NCBI GenBank assembly: GCA_964643965.1
Contig: CAZXVH010000010.1
Coordinates: 21,400-85,399 of the forward strand
From: GCA-2746795 sp964643965
GTDB taxonomy: Bacteria > Chloroflexota > Anaerolineae > Promineifilales > Promineifilaceae
Length of the DNA stretch: 64,000 nucleotides
Direction: 5' to 3'
The notes under the pieces were generated by a model that searched no databases, was not told where the DNA came from, and saw nothing but the letters and a program-made list of their open reading frames with translations. Position numbers and translations under genes: made by a program. Shown piece after piece: positions 24,784 through 33,717 of the stretch. Within the stretch, counting starts at the first letter, position 1. The number at the start of each line of letters is the position of its first letter.

Positions 24784-26772
24784 TTATTCATGTGGCGTGG
24801 TATCGAGGGAGTAAAGATTCCACAATTCTGATTCCTGTGTGGCGTCTATTTGAAAACCGATTATTTCGGGGACGGCCGCAGCAAATTTTAGGCGGGGAAA
24901 GAGGGGAATCATGGGCAAGTTCTGGGCGAAGATGGTTTGAGCTTGCCTGTGGGCGTTGGCGTATTCGGGGGAGTCAGGCCAGGTGACAACGGCCGTTTCG
25001 CACGCCGCATCATACGCTTTATCCCACCACCCGGTACTGTTCAAGCCATGCCAGCCAGCATATGGGTGATGGCTGGCCGGGTTGACCATTTCGGCCGGAC
25101 CAGTAATCTCCCATGAAGCGAAAAATTCACACAGCGGTTCTTGCCGGATAGGCAACGCCAGATGTCCCAAATCATAGCGACGGCCAAAGAGCTTGCTGTT
25201 CTCCCCACCGGCGTACCACACTTCAGAAGACAAGGCGTCCACATCCACCACGAGTTTGCATTGGCGCAAATCTTCCTGAACCTGAGCCGCGATACGCCGG
25301 TTGATCTGGTAAAGGTCTGTCGTGGAAATGGTGAAACGGAAAATTTCACCGGTATGCGGCTCTTCACGATAACCATCCCCATCAGCATCTATATAACCGG
25401 CTTCATCCAGCAGATGGTTCGCCGCAGCCGGATTGTATGCCCACTCGCTCAATGAACTGGGATAGAGGGGATGGTTCGCCGGTAAATAACTATGCATAAT
25501 GGGGGAACGGCCGTTTAGAAATTTCGCTGCCATCGCCTCCCGATCCAGGCACATGGCCACTGCCTGCCGCACCCGCACGTCCTCAAACCAATCAGGCCGC
25601 CCCTGACCATCACCATAGCCATCCCAGGAATCGACGCCGAAGATAAGCGTTTCATACACCGTGCCGGGCACAATGGCAGCCTGGAGCAAATCGGCCGCAT
25701 CTGCCTCAATTAAAAAGGGGATCTGAGCAGCTTGCAAGGCATCCTGCGTGGCGATATGACAATCGCCATTTAGCAGTAACGCCACCAGTTGATCGGCGTC
25801 GGGCACAAAGCGGAAGGTGACACTATCGAGGTAAGGCAATCCTTCAGTGGCTCGATAGTAAAAAGGATTTCTTTCCAGGCGCAAGAATTGCCCATCTTCC
25901 CAGGTGACAATTTGGAAGGGGCCATCGCCCACCGGCAGCCTGGCGGCCATCTCAGAGGTGGGGATTTCCACGACCTCATGACTGCTCCAAATATGCTCAG
26001 GTAAAGGAGGCCAAAAATTCGTCATATACTGCGTATCACGATTCCCCGGCAAGCCGATCCAGCGCACTGTCAAGGCATCATTCGCCGTATAGCTGGCCGT
26101 ACGCAGCACTTTATCGCGGATGGGCAAGGAGCCGGTTTTGGCTGCCAGTTGGTAGCTGTAAATGGAGTCGGCAGTGGTAACGGGTTCGCCATCAGACCAA
26201 AAGCGGGGTTTAAGGGTAAATTCGGCAATAATTTGGCGCATCAACAGGGGGCTTCCCATAAAAACGGCCGTTTCTCCCCCCGCCGTCTGCACCTTTTCCC
26301 CCACTGTTAAGGACACCACATTACCAGCAGCGTTTACCACCCGATCCCCCTCGCCCACCATCACTTCTTCAATCCAGGCGTCGCCATCAGCCAGATCGGG
26401 CAGCTTCACCAATCCTTGCGCCTGATAGCGATAGTTGAGATGGGTGAAATCATTTTCATAAACGGCATGTAACACCGCCTGCGCATCTCGGGATAAACGG
26501 CCGTGTCGGTAGAGCGTATCTGGTTCTTCACCCAGGCAAACAACGAGGTCTTTGGTTAACGGCCGTTCCTCTGGCTCCGGTGATTCCAATACAATCGTTT
26601 CAATAATGGTTTTTTCGATAATAACAGGAGTAGGTGACAACAATACTGGATCGGAAGAAGCCGCACCCCAGGCGCCACAACCCGCCAGGAATATGGGGAA
26701 ACTCCATACCAGTACAAAAAATAGGTTTACCCTAAATGTCCCCGGCGCGAACCTGGGCAATAAACGGTTCAT
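24784..26772 (-). CDS. Second peptide-binding lipoprotein (SBP family 5)
   Basis: 662 residues. Signal peptide with lipobox FLAGC (lipidated Cys about residue 32), a Thr/Glu-rich linker, then the SBP_bac_5 fold with the family phrases GEEPDTLYRH and FRLTI-like strands; GDGPFQIVTWEDGQFLRLERNP is the classic core region (its ends GDGPF and RLERNP are given). No permease or ATPase genes adjoin it, so it is either an orphan binding protein feeding the importer at 19434-23995 or a sensor. Its first 41 bases overlap the upstream HExxH gene, suggesting translational coupling. Confidence 0.85.
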   Translation of the reverse strand: MNRLLPRFAPGTFRVNLFFVLVWSFPIFLAGCGAWGAASSDPVLLSPTPVIIEKTIIETIVLESPEPEERPLTKDLVVCLGEEPDTLYRHGRLSRDAQAVLHAVYENDFTHLNYRYQAQGLVKLPDLADGDAWIEEVMVGEGDRVVNAAGNVVSLTVGEKVQTAGGETAVFMGSPLLMRQIIAEFTLKPRFWSDGEPVTTADSIYSYQLAAKTGSLPIRDKVLRTASYTANDALTVRWIGLPGNRDTQYMTNFWPPLPEHIWSSHEVVEIPTSEMAARLPVGDGPFQIVTWEDGQFLRLERNPFYYRATEGLPYLDSVTFRFVPDADQLVALLLNGDCHIATQDALQAAQIPFLIEADAADLLQAAIVPGTVYETLIFGVDSWDGYGDGQGRPDWFEDVRVRQAVAMCLDREAMAAKFLNGRSPIMHSYLPANHPLYPSSLSEWAYNPAAANHLLDEAGYIDADGDGYREEPHTGEIFRFTISTTDLYQINRRIAAQVQEDLRQCKLVVDVDALSSEVWYAGGENSKLFGRRYDLGHLALPIRQEPLCEFFASWEITGPAEMVNPASHHPYAGWHGLNSTGWWDKAYDAACETAVVTWPDSPEYANAHRQAQTIFAQNLPMIPLFPRLKFAAAVPEIIGFQIDATQESELWNLYSLDTTPHE

Positions 26773-27520
26773 AGGCAGTTACGTCCTTGCCTTGTGTCCT
26801 TAAATCATAATAATCCTGCGTGATTTTAGCTTGCTGTTCCCGATTGAAATCTCGGTAACATTTCCCGGATTGACCGGCGCCGCTTAATCCAGACTGTCCC
26901 CCATAATTGTAACAGTCCCGCTTCGTTTTGATGAGCATATAAATGGCTTCGCCCAGGTAGCGTGTACCCACGCGCTCATATTGATAAACATGCGTCAATT
27001 CATGAACGACAATGGGCAGATTTTGGCGGGTATGGCAGCCGGTACGCGGCAAGTTAATGGAGCGCCAGGTAGCAAAGGCGAGGTTGCCATTCATTTTGAA
27101 GATAAGATCAAAAATGCCCCCTTCTACCACGCGCACATCGCCAAAACGCATCGCGTCCGACCCTAAAACTTCGGCAATCATGCCAATTTCGGCGCCGGTG
27201 AGGGGTGTGGAGCGGGCAAATAAGTGCAGCAAAAACTCACCAATCTCCGGACCACCTCCCAGATCAAATATCTGGGTGACAAATTGATGCAGCCAGTTGA
27301 AGAAACGGCCGTTTTGTCGCCGCCACCATCCGCCCCTATCTTCACCACCAGGAGCTTGCCTCCATTCAGGCAGGAAAAGGAGAAGCGCTCTGCCGCCGCG
27401 CCACAGCGTATGCGCCAAACGGCTCAACCGCAGCGGGAAATCCCGCACCAGATTGATGGGCCACATACTCAAATCTCGCAGCCGTTCAGCCAGCCAATGG
27501 AAAACGGCCGTTATGCGCAT
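26732..27520 (-). CDS. Putative HExxH-type metallopeptidase-like protein
   Basis: 262 residues. The motif VVHELTHVYQYE (about 170-180) matches the zinc-binding HExxH helix of DUF4157-like proteins. The preceding GCHTRQNLP and following RDCYNYGGQSG are not assigned. The first 90 residues are basic and Trp/Arg-rich without a clear signal peptide. The short stretch after the helix has Tyr and Glu residues that could give the third metal ligand, but I cannot identify it. It overlaps the start of the binding lipoprotein gene. Whether it is an active peptidase is uncertain. Confidence 0.6.
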   Translation of the reverse strand: MRITAVFHWLAERLRDLSMWPINLVRDFPLRLSRLAHTLWRGGRALLLFLPEWRQAPGGEDRGGWWRRQNGRFFNWLHQFVTQIFDLGGGPEIGEFLLHLFARSTPLTGAEIGMIAEVLGSDAMRFGDVRVVEGGIFDLIFKMNGNLAFATWRSINLPRTGCHTRQNLPIVVHELTHVYQYERVGTRYLGEAIYMLIKTKRDCYNYGGQSGLSGAGQSGKCYRDFNREQQAKITQDYYDLRTQGKDVTAYEPFIAQVRAGDI

Positions 27521-27667
27521 TGCGTCTCATCCATATGCCAATCCTGGGGTCATGCTATCCTGATAAATCTTGGGAAGCGACCAAAAACGGCCGCTGCCTA
27601 ATCATACAACAACCAGGCAGAAACGACAGGGGATATTGGGGGCAATTTAGAAGATCAAATGGGGGAA

Positions 27668-28981
27668 TTACAACTTGTCGGGGTCAATATCGGCGGCCTG
27701 CAAGATAGCCATGACGGGGGGCGCATGGACAAAACCATATTTAAGGCGGGCGTCTTGCAGCGGTTCGGCCGTCTGCCGGATGAATTCGGCGGCGATCATG
27801 CGGTGGACGGCGGCAATCGAATCATTATCAACCACATGGCTCATCGTGGCGTGTAATTTCCACAAGACGCCACGATCCACGGCCGTTTGCGCCGCCAGCG
27901 CCGCGGCGTTCAAAGCAATCACAGCCTTGTCCCGCTGGCCTTGTTGGTAATACAGCTCTCCCTGCACAAATAAACCCAGCGCCCGGAAACGATCTGCATT
28001 CAAATCATCAGCCAATTTGCGCAAACTCGCCACTGTTTCCGACGCTTCTGCCATGTTGCCAATGCGCAAATGAGCGCGGCCTAAATTATACAAAGCCAGC
28101 GCTTCCTGCTCCCGATTGCCAATATGTCGGGCCGCAGTCAACGCTTCCTCCAGGTATGCCATACCCCAGTTAAAGTCACCCTGCTCCACCAGGTCTACGC
28201 CCAAATTGCGCAGTATCTCCGGTTTGATGAGCGCCGCATCATATTCATCGGCCAACGTCAGCGCCTTTTCATGATACGCCCGCGCCGTTTCGATGTCGTA
28301 TAAGGATTGGTGGCACTCGCCCATGTCATTAAGTACCTGCACAATACGCCAGCGGTCGTTGAGAGATTCCAGGATTGTCAGAGCCTCAGTATGGTTGGAG
28401 AGCGCGTGTTGGTATTCACCACGGGCAAGGCGGGTACGCCCCAAACTGGTGAGGACGCGGGCCTGTTCACGTGATTCACCCGCCTGCCGGAAAGCTGCCA
28501 ACGCCTGCGTCATCTCGGTAACGGCCAGATCCGTATTGCCTTGTTTACGATGGAGAATGCCCAGGCCACGCCGCGCCCGGCCGATCACGAGCAAATTATT
28601 CATCTGGATGCCTTCAGTTAATGCCTGACGATAGAGAGAAACGGCCGTTTCATACTCCCCCTGGAAATCAGCCAGTTCACCCAAACGGACTCGCGCCCGG
28701 GCAATCTGCACCAACTCATCGCTGGCCGTTAACGCCGCTTCATAATCCGCTTTGGCTAAAGCAAAATCTCCCAACAGCCAGTAGCACTGCCCGCGATATT
28801 CAAAGGCTCGCGCCCGGAACAGGGCATCGACGCCTTCAAAACTGAGGGCGTCTGTATAATAACGAATTGCCCGGCTGTACTCTTGTTGACCGGCTGCTTT
28901 ACTCCCTTCACGGTAAGCAGCCATCGCCGCCTGCGGGATGCTTTGGGGGTTAAAGAAGCCAGAAACAAAGGTTGAAGCCAT
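27668..28981 (-). CDS. TPR-repeat protein
   Basis: 437 residues made almost entirely of tetratricopeptide repeats: the pattern A-x3-Y-x3-G and repeated LG/A-x3-Y..A occurs about every 34-40 residues (RGQCYWLLGDFALAKADYEA, ALYNLGRAHLRIGNMAEA and others). No signal peptide and no catalytic domain are seen. Such solenoids act as protein-binding scaffolds. Nearest same-strand neighbours are the HExxH gene downstream and the Gln-rich membrane protein upstream; no functional link can be shown. The start at ATG 28981 has a weak ribosome site. Confidence 0.75.
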   Translation of the reverse strand: MASTFVSGFFNPQSIPQAAMAAYREGSKAAGQQEYSRAIRYYTDALSFEGVDALFRARAFEYRGQCYWLLGDFALAKADYEAALTASDELVQIARARVRLGELADFQGEYETAVSLYRQALTEGIQMNNLLVIGRARRGLGILHRKQGNTDLAVTEMTQALAAFRQAGESREQARVLTSLGRTRLARGEYQHALSNHTEALTILESLNDRWRIVQVLNDMGECHQSLYDIETARAYHEKALTLADEYDAALIKPEILRNLGVDLVEQGDFNWGMAYLEEALTAARHIGNREQEALALYNLGRAHLRIGNMAEASETVASLRKLADDLNADRFRALGLFVQGELYYQQGQRDKAVIALNAAALAAQTAVDRGVLWKLHATMSHVVDNDSIAAVHRMIAAEFIRQTAEPLQDARLKYGFVHAPPVMAILQAADIDPDKL

Positions 28982-29098
28982 AGATAAATGATACCCTGCT
29001 CAAATATTTTGACAATAAACGCCCCGTGAACAAAGGTAGAGATAGAAACAAACCATGACTTCGCAATTTTGGCATGGTTCAACATGAAAGAGCTTATT

Positions 29099-30718
29099 TT
29101 ATGGCTCTAAAGATGAAAAATAATCCCGGATATACCCCTTCATCCCCAAAGGAATATAGTCGTCGGCTAAAGCTTCTGAGGCGGCATTACGATAATCGCC
29201 GAAGACTTGATTGTAAGGGACGGTAGCGCCCTCATTGCTGAATTCAGTGGCGGTTTCACTGAGGAGCGCGCCGCAGTTAGCCGGATTGGCCACGCATTCG
29301 GCGGGCAGTTCAATTTGTACCCCTTCCGCCCCGCTGAGATCCCGGAATTCAGGCACGAAGACATTTTCCGCATGACCGCCGCCTGGCCCAGGCCCGCCTG
29401 CCCCCTGACCCTGTTCACTTCCGCTTCCTGGCCCCTGGCCTTGACCAGGCCCGCTGCCTTCGCCCGGCCCATCACCTGTTCCCTGTCCTTGTCCCTCGCC
29501 TTGCCCCTGGCCTGATTGACTACCCTGGGCGGTTTGAGCCCCTTGTCCCGGCTGACCGGCCTGGGCCACGTCTTGACGCCCTTCGGCCATTTGTCCAGCG
29601 ACGCTTTGGGCTTGTTGGGAGGCGGCGCCTTGTTGGCCGCGCTGTTGCAGCGTGCCAGCCGCTTCACGCAACGCTTGTTGAGCGGCGGCGGTATCACCAT
29701 TGCGTAGCGCTTCAGCGGCTTCGGCTAATTCTCGGGCGAGTTCGGTATCGACATCTTGCAGGGCGGCGGCCGTTTCTGCTAAATCTTGGGCCAGGGCAGC
29801 CTGTTCCTCGGCGCTGAGGGTGGGCAAACTATCGGCCAGTTGAGCGGCGGCAGAAGCGGCGCTGAACAGGTCGCCGTTTTGCAGGCTTTGGCCCAACTGC
29901 TGCCCGGCGCTGTTTTGGGCGAGGGGCTGCCCCGCTTTTTGTAAACGCTGCTGTAAGCCGCTCATATCGTTGTCGGCGGCAAGCTGTTTGAGGTCGGCTT
30001 CCGCTTCGGAGAGGGTGGCCACGGTTTGCTCCTGGGAAGCAGCTCCCGCTTGCAAAGCTTCCAGGGCGCTTTCGACGGGTTGCAGCAGGTCGGCTTGTTG
30101 TTCTTCGCTGAGGGCCGGGTTCTCCAGAATTTCTTGCTGGATGGCTTCCAGCGCTTCAATTTGTTCGGCAATGGCCTGCTCCACGGCGCGTCCTTTTTTG
30201 AGGATGTTTTCTTGAGGATTGGGCAGGTAAACGGCCAGGAAAAGTAAGAAAATAGAAATAAGAAGGAAGATCCAGTCCCGGCGATCCAGGCGATAAGGCA
30301 GATCTCTTTTCACATCAACGCGATTTGTGGCAGAAAGGGTATCTCCGATTTGTTCTTGGGCGATTTCATCAGGGACGATGAGAACACCCTCATGGATTTC
30401 AACGGCCGTTATCACCCGCTCCTTCAGCCCAAACTGCCTATCGGCAAAGGCAGCCTGCTGCCGAATCGTGCGCCGCCGCCCAAACACAAACAGCAGGCCC
30501 ACGAGTAAGCCGCCCAGTCCCAAGGCCAGCGCCACAATTGCCACCTGCTGATTGTCGAGAAACGGCCGTTGTCGGGCCACCACAGCCACCACCACCGCCA
30601 GCATCAAGCCCACCAGCAGCGTCCGTGGCAGCCACAGCAAGCCATCTCGTCGTAGAGAACGGCCGTGCCAGCGGTGGAGTTGGTCAGTTAATTTTTGGAA
30701 TTGAGCTTCGTTTTTCAT
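29099..30718 (-). CDS. Membrane protein with coiled coil and Gln/Gly-rich low-complexity tail
   Basis: 539 residues. Two helices near residues 29-50 and 61-80, a third near 150-170 (DWIFLLISIFLLFLAVYLP), then a long Ala/Gln/Glu coiled coil (about 185-345) and a low-complexity Gly/Gln segment (about 365-455) of GQGQGEGQGQG type. The last 80 residues are folded-looking, ending with GYIRDYFSSLEP. I do not recognise a named family with certainty. It lies downstream of the ABC-2 exporter genes on the same strand, in an arrangement resembling uncharacterised exporter-plus-accessory clusters. Confidence 0.65.
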   Translation of the reverse strand: MKNEAQFQKLTDQLHRWHGRSLRRDGLLWLPRTLLVGLMLAVVVAVVARQRPFLDNQQVAIVALALGLGGLLVGLLFVFGRRRTIRQQAAFADRQFGLKERVITAVEIHEGVLIVPDEIAQEQIGDTLSATNRVDVKRDLPYRLDRRDWIFLLISIFLLFLAVYLPNPQENILKKGRAVEQAIAEQIEALEAIQQEILENPALSEEQQADLLQPVESALEALQAGAASQEQTVATLSEAEADLKQLAADNDMSGLQQRLQKAGQPLAQNSAGQQLGQSLQNGDLFSAASAAAQLADSLPTLSAEEQAALAQDLAETAAALQDVDTELARELAEAAEALRNGDTAAAQQALREAAGTLQQRGQQGAASQQAQSVAGQMAEGRQDVAQAGQPGQGAQTAQGSQSGQGQGEGQGQGTGDGPGEGSGPGQGQGPGSGSEQGQGAGGPGPGGGHAENVFVPEFRDLSGAEGVQIELPAECVANPANCGALLSETATEFSNEGATVPYNQVFGDYRNAASEALADDYIPLGMKGYIRDYFSSLEP

Positions 30719-30740
30719 TTTAAAAAACTCTTGCCGCAGA

Positions 30741-30801
30741 GAACTTGAAGGACGCGGAGATGGCTGCTGGCATTTTTTACTCCGCGCTCTCTGCGATTCA
30801 C
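30741..30801. repeat. Nested inverted repeat in the intercistronic gap
   Basis: An outer pair, CGCAGAGA / TCTCTGCG, and an inner pair, CGCGGAG / CTCCGCG, sit between the exporter permease stop (30803) and the low-complexity membrane protein start (30718). On either strand this folds into a hairpin with a large loop. It may limit read-through or protect mRNA ends. Confidence 0.45.
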
Positions 30802-30802
30802 A

Positions 30803-31744
30803 TTATTGATTCGCAATCTGGCGCACCTTGCGCACACTCAGCCAGTATAAAAGCAGCGATAGCAGCGTGTAAAGGATGAGAAACAGCCACCAGGGTGAGG
30901 GAAACCAGAAATGGCCGCCGCTGGCAGGCGGGCTGCCAAACGATTGTTGGAAGAAAAACAGGCCATCTTCTTCAATCAAAATTAAATCACTGACCAGCAA
31001 AGTGGCCGGCAAATTAAGCGCCGCCAGCAGCAAGCCAGCATACAACAAGAGTACCTCGCCCACCCAACTCAGCGTCATACCCGCCAAAATTGGGCTGGAA
31101 AACAGGCTGAACAGCATGACGATAAAGGGAATGCCAATGACAAGAAACAGCGAACCGGCAAAGGTCATCACGCTGGCCGCCTGGGTGGAGCGCATGATGC
31201 TGGAGCAGTACAAACCCCACAAGGCAAAGGCCACTGCCGCCACAAAAATAATCACCTGCGACAAGATCAGTTCCAGGCCGGAAACGCCGCCCAGCAAAAA
31301 GGCCACACTTTGCAGGGGAATAGAAGCGATCAGCAACAAAAAGACGTAACTTAAGGCGGAGATGAGCTTGCCCGTCACTAAACTTTTGCCGGAGAGCAAG
31401 GTGGTGCGCAGCAGATCAAAGGTCTGCCGTTCTTTTTCGCCGCTGATGGCCCCCACCGTAAAGGATGGCCCCACGAAGATGACCATGAACACTTGCACCG
31501 CCAGGACGCCCATGAACACCGCTTTGCCCGCATCCCGGGCATTGGGGCCATACGGGCCGCTGGCCGATGCGGAAAAGCCAGCATAAATCAGGGTGACGAA
31601 GATGCTCATCGCCAGCAGGTAGACCGTCAGCACGACAAAGGCGCGGCGGCCGCGCATCCGGCTGCGTAATTCTTTCATGGTGACCGGGTTTTGGCGCAGG
31701 GCGCTGAAGCGTTTTTTGGGTGGGTTTTGCGTTAATTCAGTCAT
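30803..31744 (-). CDS. ABC-2 type permease
   Basis: 313 residues, six to seven hydrophobic helices. The N-terminal cytoplasmic part has NPVTMKELRSRMRGRRAF, the usual entry to ABC-2 permeases of this class, and the loop after TM2 has FTVGAISGEKERQTFDLLRTT, the conserved ABC2 motif that contacts the ATPase (its core SGEKERQTFDLL). The gene forms an exporter with a second permease and the ATPase upstream. GGAAACG is a modest ribosome site next to a hairpin in the gap. Substrate unknown. Confidence 0.85.
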   Translation of the reverse strand: MTELTQNPPKKRFSALRQNPVTMKELRSRMRGRRAFVVLTVYLLAMSIFVTLIYAGFSASASGPYGPNARDAGKAVFMGVLAVQVFMVIFVGPSFTVGAISGEKERQTFDLLRTTLLSGKSLVTGKLISALSYVFLLLIASIPLQSVAFLLGGVSGLELILSQVIIFVAAVAFALWGLYCSSIMRSTQAASVMTFAGSLFLVIGIPFIVMLFSLFSSPILAGMTLSWVGEVLLLYAGLLLAALNLPATLLVSDLILIEEDGLFFFQQSFGSPPASGGHFWFPSPWWLFLILYTLLSLLLYWLSVRKVRQIANQ

Positions 31745-31754
31745 AAGCGTTTCC

Positions 31755-31804
31755 GGTGGCGGGTGGCCAGTGGTGGGTGGCGCGTAAACCTGCCACCCGC
31801 CACC
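31755..31804. repeat. GTGGCGGG-type intergenic inverted repeat
   Basis: Perfect 13-base arms, 31755-31767 and 31792-31804, fill the gap between the two permease genes. The loop contains GGTGGCGCGTAAACCTGCC, nearly shared with a second copy near 40154-40213. Confidence 0.65.
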
Positions 31805-32605
31805 TTATTCCGTCCTCAATTTTTTGGCCTGCTGAAAGAGACCGAACCAAACGGCCGTTATCAGCAGCAGATAGATCACAATAGGGGCCAACACAGTCAA
31901 CAGCAGGGAAAGCGTCTCGTCCAGTTCGGCCAGCAGGCTGACCGCCAGCCACAAAGCGCCGCTGTTAAACAGCTTCACCAAGACCACCGCGCTGTACGCG
32001 CCCACCAACGCCATCATCACCGAACCGGCCAGGGTAGAAGCATACATGCCCACAAAAGCGGCAAAGATGATTTCCAACCAGGGGCGCAGCGTGGTGGCCA
32101 GGCCCATCATCGCTCCCCACCAGGCCAACTCGCCGCCGATGAGCGTCAGCGAGCAAGCCATGATGCCCCCTTGCAGCAGCGTCAGGGCAAACAGCGCCGT
32201 CCAAATGCGCAGCCGCGACAGGGAGCCAAACAGTTTCGCCATAAAAATGGAGCGCAGCGACAGCGGCGTGGTGCGTAAAATGTCCCAGGTGCCCGCGGCC
32301 CGTTCCAGGCTGATGGTGGGGGCGGTGAGAGCTGGGGCCATGATCTGCGCGTAAAGGGTAACGGCCGTTATCAAAAATCCAGGCAAACAAATAAAACACG
32401 CCGCCGCGAACAGATCATCATTGCCGGCAAAAAGGGCCGGATTCAGGCTGGCGCCGCATACGCCAAGAGCAATCACGCCCAAAATGATAAAGGGGGAATA
32501 GCGGCTGATCTGGGCGTAAAACGGGTTGACATGGCCCCAGGCGCCCGTCTCTCGCAGATAAACCGGATTTTGCTTCAACGCCTGCCACTGCCGCCATAAA
32601 TTCAA
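31805..32605 (-). CDS. ABC-2 type permease
   Basis: 266 residues, six hydrophobic helices. It begins with WRQWQALKQNPVYLRETG and carries the conserved motif ISLERAAGTWDILRTTPLS after TM2, equivalent to that of the neighbouring permease. It lies between the ATPase gene (upstream, gap about 84 bases) and the other permease, so the exporter has two different permease halves. Substrate cannot be inferred. Confidence 0.85.
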   Translation of the reverse strand: MNLWRQWQALKQNPVYLRETGAWGHVNPFYAQISRYSPFIILGVIALGVCGASLNPALFAGNDDLFAAACFICLPGFLITAVTLYAQIMAPALTAPTISLERAAGTWDILRTTPLSLRSIFMAKLFGSLSRLRIWTALFALTLLQGGIMACSLTLIGGELAWWGAMMGLATTLRPWLEIIFAAFVGMYASTLAGSVMMALVGAYSAVVLVKLFNSGALWLAVSLLAELDETLSLLLTVLAPIVIYLLLITAVWFGLFQQAKKLRTE

Positions 32606-32689
32606 TGGTCTCTACCCTTAAAAACCTGCTGCAAAGACAAAGGCTTTTTCTTTGTTCCTTTGTCTCTTCGCCCCTTTGTCACAATTTTT

Positions 32690-33643
32690 CTAATTCACAA
32701 TGCCTTTGGTGACGTGCAAGAACACATCTTCCAGGTCGCCGGTCTCTTCCTGAAAAGCCAGCAGCGGGATGCCCTGAGCCACGATGTCGGCCAGGAGCTT
32801 TTGCAGCGCCGTATCATCGCCGCCAAAATCCACGCGGATGGTATCGTTTGGCAAATCCAATTCAGAACCGGGAGTGATTTGAGCCACACCCTCATACCCC
32901 AACAAAAATTCTTGCAGGGGCAGGGCGTCGCCCAAGACGCGCATTTGTATGAGGCGCTGCGCCCGGATCTGCTTTTTCATCTCGGCCATATCGCCGTGGG
33001 CAATGAGCTGCCCCGCCTCGACGATGCCGATGCTGGTGCAAATATCGGCCACCTCAGACAAAATGTGGGACGAGAAAAAGATGGTCTTGCCCATATTTTT
33101 CAACTCGCGCAGCAGTTCCCGCATCTCAATGCGGGCGCGGGGATCTAAGCCGCTGGCCGGTTCATCCAAAATGAGAACTTGCGGATCATGGGTGAGGGTA
33201 CGTGCCAGGCACAAGCGCTGTTTCATGCCCCGGCTCAAACTCTCCACATACGCCTCTTTTTTATGCCCCAAATCGACCAGCGCCAGCAAATCGTCGATCA
33301 TGCCGGCCCGGGTGGGGGCGGGAATGTCGTAACAAGCGGCAAAAAAGTCGAGATATTCCCACACCTTCATATCTTCATACACGCCGAAAAAATCGGGCAT
33401 GTAGCCGATGGCGCGGCGCACGCCGCGCTGATCATCGATGACGGAGCAGCCCGCCACCCACGCCTTGCCGGCCGTCGGCTTGAGCAGGGTGGTGAGGATG
33501 CGCATGGTGGTGGTTTTGCCCGCCCCATTTGGCCCGATGAAGCCAAAGACGGCCCCTTCTTCGATGGACAGATTCAGGTCGTCGAGAGCCGTTAGAGGGC
33601 CGTATTTTTTGGTGAGTCCTTGAATTTCGATAATTGTGGTCAT
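32690..33643 (-). CDS. ABC transporter ATP-binding protein (ABC-2 exporter class)
   Basis: 317 residues. Walker A GPNGAGKTTTMRIL (about 38), Q-loop MPDFFGVYED, signature LSRGMKQRLCLART (about 138), Walker B VLILDEPASGLD (about 160) and H-loop FSSHILSEVADIC. The signature has Arg at position 3 (LSRGM), common in this exporter group. The C-terminal regulatory part (about 220-317) is as usual. It energises the two permeases encoded downstream. Confidence 0.92.
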   Translation of the reverse strand: MTTIIEIQGLTKKYGPLTALDDLNLSIEEGAVFGFIGPNGAGKTTTMRILTTLLKPTAGKAWVAGCSVIDDQRGVRRAIGYMPDFFGVYEDMKVWEYLDFFAACYDIPAPTRAGMIDDLLALVDLGHKKEAYVESLSRGMKQRLCLARTLTHDPQVLILDEPASGLDPRARIEMRELLRELKNMGKTIFFSSHILSEVADICTSIGIVEAGQLIAHGDMAEMKKQIRAQRLIQMRVLGDALPLQEFLLGYEGVAQITPGSELDLPNDTIRVDFGGDDTALQKLLADIVAQGIPLLAFQEETGDLEDVFLHVTKGIVN

Positions 33644-33717
33644 AGATTGGTTGATAATTAAAGGTTAAAGATTGACAAATAAAGCAGGGTAAGGCGTCGT
33701 GGCAAATTCATAATTCT

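Noticed and set aside
29400..29560. Frameshift or assembly error in the Gly/Gln-rich segment
   Set aside because: The low-complexity tract stays in frame and folded-looking sequence resumes after it; such linkers are plausible in this kind of membrane protein.
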